Source of the DNA: Phycisphaeraceae bacterium
GTDB taxonomy: Bacteria > Planctomycetota > Phycisphaerae > Phycisphaerales > UBA1924
Direction: 5' to 3'
Assembly: GCA_020639235.1 (NCBI GenBank)
Contig: JACKHC010000001.1
Location: 558,001 to 622,000, forward strand
DNA: 64,000 bases
Part shown: positions 34,829 through 41,054 of the stretch, piece after piece
Layout of the letters: each line of letters begins with the position of its first letter
How positions within the stretch are numbered: position 1 is the stretch's first letter
Translations under genes and position numbers: made by a program
Notes under the pieces: generated by a model
What the model was told of the DNA's origin: nothing
The model's input: only the letters and a program-made list of their open reading frames with translations
Databases searched by the model: none

Positions 34829-35278
34829 TCAGACGGTCGGGAGAGGCGGGATGAGGCCCGCCCGCACGCAGAGTGCGATGAGTTTGTCGGTCGCTTGCTG
34901 GCGAGTGGTGACGCCCGGGTTGACGTAGAAGTCGAGTGTGAAGTCGCAGATATCTAGCGCGACCTGGCGGGTGAGCCAGGGGGTATCGCGCTGGAGATTG
35001 GCGAGTGAGCCGTCGAGGCAGCAATCCTCGGTACCCCGCGAGATGTAGATGTGCTCATCCGTGAGTTCGTCCCGGAGTGCGCCCCCGACGGTGCTGATCG
35101 TCTGTGTGGAGTGACGATCCTTGACGATGAGCGCACCGCCCGGCGCGGAAGCGACGAAGCGGATGCTCTTGATTCCGGAGTCGGGCACGATTCGCGATGC
35201 GGGCACTTCGATAGTGTCGCCCTCGCCGATCGCGGCGGGCTTGTTCAGGAGTGACTTGATGGAGTCGAGTAATCCCAT
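34829..35278 (-). CDS. Hypothetical cytosolic protein between groES and groEL (149 residues)
   Basis: The start lies 4 bases after the groES stop codon. The product is soluble by sequence: MGLLDSIKSLLNKPAAIGEG, then mixed strands (KSIRFVASAPGGALIVKDR), a cysteine pair (EDCCLDGSL), and a helical end (QATDKLIALCVRAGLIPP). No domain recognised. The tight spacing to groES shows co-transcription and perhaps co-translation. It may be a lineage-specific protein needed with the chaperonin, or simply an insertion; the sequence alone cannot decide. Confidence 0.65.
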   Translation of the reverse strand: MGLLDSIKSLLNKPAAIGEGDTIEVPASRIVPDSGIKSIRFVASAPGGALIVKDRHSTQTISTVGGALRDELTDEHIYISRGTEDCCLDGSLANLQRDTPWLTRQVALDICDFTLDFYVNPGVTTRQQATDKLIALCVRAGLIPPLPTV

Positions 35279-35282
35279 GTGA

Positions 35283-35582
35283 TTAGTCGTCGATGACGGC
35301 GAGGATGTCTTCCTCGGTCATGATGAGGAGGGTGTCCTTGCCGAGTTTCACTTCGGTGCCGGCGTAGGAGGTGAAGATGACCTTGTCGCCCTTCTTGACG
35401 GTGAGGGGGATGCGGTCGCCGGTTTCGGTGTTGATGTTGCCGTTGCCGACGGCCTGGATGGTGCCGCTCTTGGGCTTGTCCTTGGCGCCTTCGGGGAGGT
35501 AGATGCCGGACTCGGTTTTGGTTTCGGCTTCGTCGCGCTTGATGAGGACCTTGTTGCCGAGCGGGCGGACCTTGGTGGACAT
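35283..35582 (-). CDS. groES: Co-chaperonin GroES (10 kDa)
   Basis: The 99-residue protein forms the heptameric lid of GroEL. VRPLGNKVLIKRDEAETKTE opens it, with the mobile loop (ETKTESGIYLPEGAKDKP) at residues 20–37, then GTIQAVGNG, GDKVIFTSYAGTEVKL and the ending EEDILAVIDD. AAGGA lies about nine bases before the ATG. This is the first gene of the groES–orf–orf–groEL group. No perfect CIRCE element was found in its upstream region, so HrcA control is not indicated. Confidence 0.97.
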   Translation of the reverse strand: MSTKVRPLGNKVLIKRDEAETKTESGIYLPEGAKDKPKSGTIQAVGNGNINTETGDRIPLTVKKGDKVIFTSYAGTEVKLGKDTLLIMTEEDILAVIDD

Positions 35583-35655
35583 GGTTGTGGTTCCTTCTGG
35601 TTTCTGTGCCAGTCGTGAATGCTGGCGGTGCGTTGTGTTTGTGTGAGTGACGAAC

Positions 35656-35680
35656 GAAAAATGCGCCCCCGGAGGGCGCG
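35656..35680 (-). terminator. Terminator after response regulator gene
   Basis: Stem GCGCCC/GGGCGC with a 5-base loop is followed on the minus strand by ATTTTTCG. It lies just after the stop of the response regulator at 35686 and upstream of groES, so it separates the two transcription units. Confidence 0.75.
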
Positions 35681-35685
35681 TTGGA

Positions 35686-36249
35686 TTAAGAGGATGAGGG
35701 GGGTGCGGGGGGGGACGGCCAGCGGTCGGCGTAGTGGCGGCAGAGGACGCGGCGCATGACCTGGAGGAGGGTTTCGAGGTTGACTGGGCGCTCGATGACG
35801 GCGAAGGCGCCGGCGCGGAGCGCGTGGTTGAGTTCGCGGGTGTCCTCGCGGCGGGTGCGGCGGCGCTTGACGACGAGTGTCGGCGGGCGCGAGGGGAGGC
35901 GGGTGAGGAGTTCGAGGAGGCGGACGCCGGCCTCTTCGGCTGCGGCGGTGGCTGCCTGGCCGGCGTTGTCGGACTGCTCATCGAGGGGGAGGGAGAGGTC
36001 GACGACGGCGATATCGACGCGGACCTTTTTGATGAGGTCGGTGGCCTGGCGGCCGGAGTGGACGGTCCAGGCGTGGACGCCCATGGGCTCGAGGAGGCGG
36101 GGGAGGCAGTCGGCCCAGTGCTCATCGCGCCAGTTGGTGTGGGAGAGGAGGAGGTTCAGTCTGCCGCCGGCGCCACTACCAATTAGAGGAGTCTGGCCCG
36201 AGGGATCGGGCTGAGGCGGGTTGGGGGAGGATGGGCGCACCTCGACCAT
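35686..36249 (-). CDS. Response regulator receiver-domain protein, atypical
   Basis: The 187-residue protein has a proline-rich N-terminus (residues 1–28) and then a single receiver domain. The predicted phosphate-accepting aspartate is Asp84 in AVVDLSLP. The usual conserved lysine near the end of the domain is replaced: the strand GAFAVIERPVNLETL reads Glu-Arg-Pro (Arg154) instead of x-Lys-Pro. The usual Ser/Thr before it is also not clear. No output domain follows. It may be a phosphorylation-independent or weakly phosphorylated stand-alone receiver. It is upstream of groES but separated from it by a terminator. Confidence 0.8.
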   Translation of the reverse strand: MVEVRPSSPNPPQPDPSGQTPLIGSGAGGRLNLLLSHTNWRDEHWADCLPRLLEPMGVHAWTVHSGRQATDLIKKVRVDIAVVDLSLPLDEQSDNAGQAATAAAEEAGVRLLELLTRLPSRPPTLVVKRRRTRREDTRELNHALRAGAFAVIERPVNLETLLQVMRRVLCRHYADRWPSPPAPPSSS

Positions 36250-36593
36250 GGCATGGGCGGAGGTGCAACGGGCGGGCCGGGGGCGTTGTGGCGCAAATGC
36301 CTGTCATGCAGCGGTTTACGGGGTAGGTGTTCGCGGGGGTCTCTGCCAGCGGGGTCGGGGGTAGGGTTGAGGGGTGTCAGAGTGGCAGGGGGAGAGAGAA
36401 GGCAGCAGGCATCGGGCAATAGGCATCAGGCAGCAGGGGGGGAAGCACCGCTTGCGTCACTTCGTGCCCCCCCTCCGCCCCCCCCGCCCCCCCATCGATC
36501 GGAGGAAGAAGCACCCTACATCCGGCGCAAGGAAAGACCCACGCACGGGGTGTGCGTGGGTCTTGGGTTGTGGGAGAGGATGTTGTGTGGCGG
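36250..36593. other. Gene-free 344-base stretch with repeats and a terminator
   Basis: Contents: GGCATCGGGC/GGCAGCAGG short repeats (about 36398–36440), a left half of the RAYT-type REP hairpin (about 36444–36462) whose right arm has been lost, and a C-run. The terminator of the PAPG-tail gene also falls here. No open frame looks like a gene. Confidence 0.6.
36534..36564 (-). terminator. Terminator after PAPG-tail gene
   Basis: A perfect 13-base stem, AAGACCCACGCAC (36534–36546) with GTGCGTGGGTCTT (36552–36564), has a 5-base loop. On the minus strand it ends in TCTTTCCTTG. It lies 30 bases after the stop codon. Confidence 0.85.
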
Positions 36594-37259
36594 TTAGTTG
36601 GAGCGGCGGCGGCGGAGGGCTGCGGCTCCGGCGAGGGGGAGCATGGCGAGGGTGCCGGGCGCGGGGATCCAGGTTGTGAGCGTGACGCTCTCGCCGGTGG
36701 TGAGCATGATCGTTGTGGAGCCGGTGAATGCGTAGTCGGGTTGATCGGTGAGGATCATGTTGAAGTAGGACTCGTCACCGGCGGGGAATCCGTTGCCGTA
36801 GAGCCACCTGACATCGGCGCCGCTCGCGGACCTTTCGGCGCGTGAGGGCGCGGTGTCGCCCTGGCCGTCGGCTTTCCACTCGACGAGTGTCTGCATGCCG
36901 GAGAAATCGGAGTTTGTGATGGAGGCGATGATGCCGTTGAGTGAGCCGTTGACATCGCGGACTCGGTAGGCGAACTGCGCGTTGCCGGTGACATCCGAGA
37001 TGATGACCCTGGACTGGAGGAAGCCCTCGAAGAGGAGAGCGGCGCCGGACTCGGCGTCGGCATCGGCGAAGATCTGGAAGGGGATGAGTGTGTCGGCCAT
37101 GGAGGGGACTGTGCCGCCGATCTCGGGGTCGGCGGCGGCGGTGGTGCCGCCGACGGCGGAGCCGGTGCCGGGTGTGAGGTTGACTAGCGCAGCGGAAGCG
37201 TGCGCAGCGGCGATGAGGGTCGTGGCGGCGCACGACCAAGCGATGGTTGAACGGTTCAT
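36594..37259 (-). CDS. Secreted protein with PEP-CTERM-like (PAPG) sorting tail
   Basis: The product has 221 residues with a signal peptide (cut near AHASA, about residue 23) and a strand-rich mature domain. It ends in a C-terminal sorting tail: IPAPGTLAMLPLAGAAALRRRRSN is a PAPG motif, one membrane helix and an arginine cluster, the planctomycete variant of PEP-CTERM. Such proteins are recognised by exosortase-type enzymes and moved to the cell surface. No exosortase gene is in the window. The ATG at 37259 begins the signal peptide. The body has no recognisable domain. The upstream 250 bases (37260–37510) have no gene. Confidence 0.85.
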   Translation of the reverse strand: MNRSTIAWSCAATTLIAAAHASAALVNLTPGTGSAVGGTTAAADPEIGGTVPSMADTLIPFQIFADADAESGAALLFEGFLQSRVIISDVTGNAQFAYRVRDVNGSLNGIIASITNSDFSGMQTLVEWKADGQGDTAPSRAERSASGADVRWLYGNGFPAGDESYFNMILTDQPDYAFTGSTTIMLTTGESVTLTTWIPAPGTLAMLPLAGAAALRRRRSN

Positions 37260-37510
37260 CTCTGTCTCCTGCAAGTGCGTTTTCTGACTCTGCGGCGGGT
37301 GTGCTGCCCGCTCTGTGCGCAATGAGACTACATGAAGACCCCCGGGGATCAAAGGGGGATTTCCGGAGATGGATGTGGAGCACGAGACTCAAGGGACGTC
37401 GCGCGGGGGCGGTCCCTAATCCCTTTCGATGGGATGGGGAAGGGGAGTTGTCGCTTGTCGGTTTGAGGCCGTGTGGTGGCACCCGGCGGGTTGGCGGCGA
37501 TCGCTGCTGG

Positions 37511-38293
37511 TCAGTTGATCATCCACGCGACGAGGTGGGCCCACTGGTCGGTCCGGGCGAGTTGGACGATTCCGATGCTGATGAGTGTCGTGGCTGCGAT
37601 GGCAACGGCGAAGGGGCGGTCCAGCGCGCGGGTGATGATGGAGCGTGCGGCGAGCAGGGCGACGCCGAGGATGACGACCCAGAAGTACGGGCCGACGATT
37701 CTGTCCCAGACGGTGCCGATGTACACATCGTTGAGCATCTGGATTCGGTTGAGGGGTGCGGAGAGCGTGATGAGGGTGCCGGCGATCATGAGGGCGCGGT
37801 GGATGCGGGGCTTGCGGCGGTAGGCGATGGCGGCGGCGACGAATGCGGCGAAGGCCAGCACGGTGAAGAGGGGGATGGCGAAGAAGTTCAGGCGCGGGAA
37901 CCCCAGAATGACGGCGTCGGGGGGCGTCACCTGGGTTGCGCGGACGGCGACGATGACGCCCGTGACGAGGATGAGCGCGGCGAACGCGGCAGCGGCCTTG
38001 CCGAGTTTCATGTGGAGCTTGCGGTTTCCGGCGGCGATGAGCGCGGGCTGGAGGACGAGCACGCCCATCCAGAGACTCATGCAGACGGCGTGGAAGATGA
38101 TGAGTCCCTTGATGGGGGGGCTGATGGGTCGGTTGGGGAAGGCCATTCCTCGGAGATAGAAGGCGCTGAAGCCGAGGAAGGTGAGGACGAGCATGATGGC
38201 GGCGGCGACGGTGAAGAAATAGCGCCCGGCTTTGGCGCGGGCGGGTCTGCGGAGCCGCGCACGATGGGCGGGAGAAACGCTGGCTTGCGTCAT
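37511..38293 (-). CDS. Seven-helix membrane protein, DUF2306/DUF420-like
   Basis: A 260-residue integral membrane protein with seven predicted helices, at about residues 26–48, 64–88, 99–117, 134–155, 165–185, 203–224 and 230–250. Conserved-looking histidines occur in FHAVCMSLWMG, NRKLHMKLGK and RKPRIHRALM, in the arrangement seen in DUF2306-like proteins (related to haem-membrane proteins). No substrate can be assigned. It has a basic N-terminus and stands alone on the minus strand, with short gaps on both sides. Confidence 0.7.
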   Translation of the reverse strand: MTQASVSPAHRARLRRPARAKAGRYFFTVAAAIMLVLTFLGFSAFYLRGMAFPNRPISPPIKGLIIFHAVCMSLWMGVLVLQPALIAAGNRKLHMKLGKAAAAFAALILVTGVIVAVRATQVTPPDAVILGFPRLNFFAIPLFTVLAFAAFVAAAIAYRRKPRIHRALMIAGTLITLSAPLNRIQMLNDVYIGTVWDRIVGPYFWVVILGVALLAARSIITRALDRPFAVAIAATTLISIGIVQLARTDQWAHLVAWMIN

Positions 38294-38505
38294 GTCTCTG
38301 GGCTCGATGGATTGATGCGTGGCGGTGCCTTGTGATGCCGGCGAGCCACGGTCGCCGCCCGATTGTTCCTTGGCGCCGGCGGCTCTCTGGGGGCGAGTCG
38401 GCGGGCGCGATCGGGGGCGGAGATGATATGGCGGACTTCGCGATCGTCAATGGATTCGGCTGCGGGCGACGGAGCGCGGCGGGAACGGGCGGACCTGCGG
38501 ATTGG

Positions 38506-38904
38506 TCATTTGGGCGTGGCTGTCCAAACCCAGAGTGAGTCGCGGGCGAGGGAGTGAGACAGGCCATGGAGTCGGCCGGCACGCAGGACGCCCGAGTGGT
38601 TGTAGGCGCCCGAGTTGTCGTGTGTGACGAAGGCGAAGTGGAGGGCGTCCCAGTCGGTGTTGATGCGGCCCTCTTCGATGGGTGAGCCGTAGAAGGTGCC
38701 GACGATTTCGGTTGCGCCGTCGGCGGGATCGGTGACGACTTGATCGACGATGAACTGCTGGAAGTAGGGGGGGCTGTCGGGCGTCGGGCGGAGATCGACC
38801 TTCCATGATCCGACGATCGCCTCGGGGTTGTGGTTGGTGGCGCACCCGGCGAGGGCGGTGAGACTGAGGGATGCTGCGAAGAGGGCGGCGGGGGTGCGGC
38901 GCAC
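38506..38904 (-). CDS. Putative lipoprotein, lipocalin-like size
   Basis: The GTG start at 38904 follows GGAG by eight bases. The signal ends in the lipobox LAGC (Cys about residue 20). The mature part of 112 residues opens IVGSWKVDLRP and continues with strand pairs (ATEIVGTFYGSP, then ALHFAFVTHDNSG). The IVGSWK opening and the strands suggest a small beta-barrel or lipocalin-type fold, but I would not name the family. It is probably an envelope protein of unknown function. Confidence 0.7.
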   Translation of the reverse strand: MRRTPAALFAASLSLTALAGCATNHNPEAIVGSWKVDLRPTPDSPPYFQQFIVDQVVTDPADGATEIVGTFYGSPIEEGRINTDWDALHFAFVTHDNSGAYNHSGVLRAGRLHGLSHSLARDSLWVWTATPK

Positions 38905-38978
38905 GGGCGTTCTCCGGATGGGTTGCTATCGGTTGGGCTTCGGTTTCACGCGGGTTCCGGATTCCGGGAGTCGTGTGA

Positions 38979-39353
38979 TCAGCCCGACTGCTTCGGTTGC
39001 TGGCCGATGGAGAAGGGCATGTTGTCGGGGTCGAGGTAGAGGGCGACTTTGGCGCCGAAGACGGGCGTGGGCGGCTGGACGCATCGGACTCCGAGCGCGA
39101 GGAGTCGATCGTGGAACGCGTCGATATCGGGGACCTGGAACCCGGTTCGGCATCGGCCGGCGGGCTCTTCGGTGGGGGCGTGCGTGTCGGTGTTGGGCTG
39201 GTCTGCGATGTGGAGCGCGAGGGTGGCGCCCTCGGTCGCGAACTCGGTCCAGTGCGGGGACTCGAAGGCGAGCGGGAGGCCGATGACGTCGCGGTAGAAG
39301 GCGACGGATCGCTTCATATCGGAGACGAACACGATGGCGTAGTTGATGCGCAT
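38979..39353 (-). CDS. VOC-family (glyoxalase/bleomycin-resistance-like) protein
   Basis: A 124-residue single VOC module. It begins MRINYAIVFVSDMKRSVAFY, followed by VIGLPLAFESPHWTEFATEG and the ALHIADQ strand, and ends VALYLDPDNMPFSIGQ. The His/Glu metal ligands are partly visible, with the HIA strand holding a histidine. The ATG at 39353 is preferred to an upstream frame start because AAGGGG precedes it. The substrate is unknown. It is divergent from the DUF1801 gene, 103 bases away. Confidence 0.85.
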   Translation of the reverse strand: MRINYAIVFVSDMKRSVAFYRDVIGLPLAFESPHWTEFATEGATLALHIADQPNTDTHAPTEEPAGRCRTGFQVPDIDAFHDRLLALGVRCVQPPTPVFGAKVALYLDPDNMPFSIGQQPKQSG

Positions 39354-39456
39354 GGGGTTCCCCTTGTGTGCGCGGGGTGAGGTCTGGGGGATGATATTGG
39401 GAGAAGGCGCGCGGAGGGGGTTGCGTTGAGCGCGGGATGTTTGGATTATCTCGCGC

Positions 39457-40131
39457 ATGCAGAGCAAGGCGGCCACGGTTGAGCAGTACCTGCGGGAGTT
39501 GCCCGAGGATCGTCGCGTGGCGATCGAGGCGATTCGGAAGGTGATTCTGAAGAACCTTCCGAAGGGGATTCGGGAGGGGATGGGGTACGGGATGATCGGG
39601 TACTTCGTGCCTCACGAGATGTACCCGGCGGGGTACCACTGCGATCCGCGTCAGCCGTTGCCGTTTGCGAGTCTCGCGTCGCAGAAGAACCACATGGCGA
39701 TCTACATGATGCACATGTACATGGGATCGGCGCTGGAGCGTCGGTTCCGTGCGGCCTGGGAGGCGACGGGGAAGAAGTTGGATATGGGCAAGTGTTGTGT
39801 GCGGTTTAAGCGTCTTGAGGACGTGCCGCTTAATGTTGTTGGTGACACCATAGGGGCCATCAGTGCCCGGGAGTACATTGCGATGTACGAAGCTCAGGTC
39901 GGCGAGATGAAGTCGGCGAAGAAGAAGTCCTCGAAGAAGAAGCGGACTTCGAAGAAGGGTGCGGGGAAGAAGGCGGCGAAGAAGAAGGCCGCCAAGAAGC
40001 CCGCCGCGAAGAAGGCGAGCAAGAAGAAGGCCGCCAAGAAGCCCGCTGCGAAGAAGGCGGCGAAGAAGAAGACCGCCAAGAAGGGCGGCTCGAAGAAGGC
40101 CTCGCGTAAGAAGGCGGTGGCCTCGGCGTGA
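39457..40131 (+). CDS. DUF1801 protein with histone-H1-like lysine/alanine tail
   Basis: The first 140 residues form a DUF1801 (YdhG-like) domain: ATVEQYLRELPEDRRVAIEA, then REGMGYGMIGYFVPHEMYPA and FASLASQKNHMAIYMMHMY. The last 75 residues are a Lys/Ala/Pro tail, with repeats such as AKKPAAKKA and KKKAAKK, closely resembling the tail of histone H1 and bacterial H1-like proteins. This tail probably binds nucleic acid or polyphosphate. DUF1801 itself is of unknown function, though some members are linked to iron handling. The fusion is unusual. No transmembrane segment is present. Confidence 0.9.
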   Translation: MQSKAATVEQYLRELPEDRRVAIEAIRKVILKNLPKGIREGMGYGMIGYFVPHEMYPAGYHCDPRQPLPFASLASQKNHMAIYMMHMYMGSALERRFRAAWEATGKKLDMGKCCVRFKRLEDVPLNVVGDTIGAISAREYIAMYEAQVGEMKSAKKKSSKKKRTSKKGAGKKAAKKKAAKKPAAKKASKKKAAKKPAAKKAAKKKTAKKGGSKKASRKKAVASA

Positions 40132-40135
40132 TGCC

Positions 40136-40354
40136 CTAGGCGAGTTTGTTCCACGCCCAGAGGGCGGCGACCGAAGCTCCGGCGGCCGCCCACAGCAGGG
40201 CGACAGAGTGGATCAGTAAGGGGAGCGCGCTGACGCCGAGGCCGATGGCCAGAGGCGCGGGGCGCTCCGCTTTTTTTCCGTAGAGGAAGAGCCCGAGTCC
40301 GATGGTCCCGATGATGAGCCCGGAGAAGAGCATTGCGGGTGAGTCGAGGTCCAT
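40136..40354 (-). CDS. Small two-helix membrane protein
   Basis: A 72-residue protein with two hydrophobic segments (about residues 8–25, LFSGLIIGTIGLGLFLYG, and 35–65). It begins ATG 40354 and ends 4 bases after the convergent DUF1801 stop codon. Its composition is typical of small planctomycete membrane proteins. No family recognised. It is upstream of the prepilin operon on the same strand only in position; the next gene runs toward it. Confidence 0.55.
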   Translation of the reverse strand: MDLDSPAMLFSGLIIGTIGLGLFLYGKKAERPAPLAIGLGVSALPLLIHSVALLWAAAGASVAALWAWNKLA

Positions 40355-40369
40355 GCGTTTCTTCCTGTG

Positions 40370-41050
40370 CTACTCGATGAGTTGGCGCGAGACGGCGGAG
40401 GCGACGAGGCGGATCGTCTCGGGGGGCGCATCGGTTGTGAGGGTGAGGTCGTCATCGTCGGGTCGGACGACGAGGTCGATGGTGGCGCGGCTCAGTTTGG
40501 GGCCGACGTCGTACTGGAGCGAGAAGACGGCGCGTTCGACGCCGGAGAGCAGTACGGCTTCGCGGATGGGGTCGGTGCTTGCGGAGGTCGCGTCGAAGAC
40601 GAGGAGCCAGAGTTCGCCGGGTGTTTCGGAGCCGCCGAAGGAGGGCTCGGTTTCGTCGTTGCCCCATGAGCGGAGGTCTGCGGTTTCGCCGGCGAGGCGG
40701 TACTCGACGCGGGTGATCTCGAGGGGGTCGCCGTTTTCGTCTTTGAGTGAGACGAACTCGAAGTAGTCGGCGTTGAGGGGATTGATGGACTCGTCGAGGA
40801 CATTGCTGGGGAAGGGGCCGAAGTCGGAGCCGGTGCGGACCATGCCCAGGAGTCGGCTCATGGTGATTCTGGATACGACGTGGGTTGAGGCGGAGTCGGT
40901 GCCGACGGAGTAGAGCTTGTACATGGTGTCGAGTGCGGACAGCAGCGAGACCATGAGGAGCGACGAGATCGTGATGGCGATCAGCATTTCCATGATGCTG
41001 AAAGCGCGGCGCGGCGTGCGCGATCGGGATGTGTTGGTTGACTTCGTCAT
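40370..41050 (-). CDS. PilW/GspJ-like prepilin
   Basis: A 226-residue prepilin. After a short basic leader comes the cleavage/methylation site RAFSIMEMLIAITISS. The Glu at position +5 is present (IMEM), and the hydrophobic helix is intact. The body is long for a minor pilin, with strands and the RVEYRLAG region typical of PilW or GspJ proteins. It ends the pilus-like operon. The ATG at 41050 starts 4 bases after the preceding gene (stop 41055). Its role is likely a minor pilin priming assembly. Confidence 0.8.
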   Translation of the reverse strand: MTKSTNTSRSRTPRRAFSIMEMLIAITISSLLMVSLLSALDTMYKLYSVGTDSASTHVVSRITMSRLLGMVRTGSDFGPFPSNVLDESINPLNADYFEFVSLKDENGDPLEITRVEYRLAGETADLRSWGNDETEPSFGGSETPGELWLLVFDATSASTDPIREAVLLSGVERAVFSLQYDVGPKLSRATIDLVVRPDDDDLTLTTDAPPETIRLVASAVSRQLIE

Positions 41051-41054
41051 GTGA

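Noticed and set aside
35583..35640. CIRCE operator upstream of groES
   Set aside because: Only a short GCCAG-N9-CTGGC inverted repeat is present; the conserved TTAGCACTC/GAGTGCTAA arms are not.
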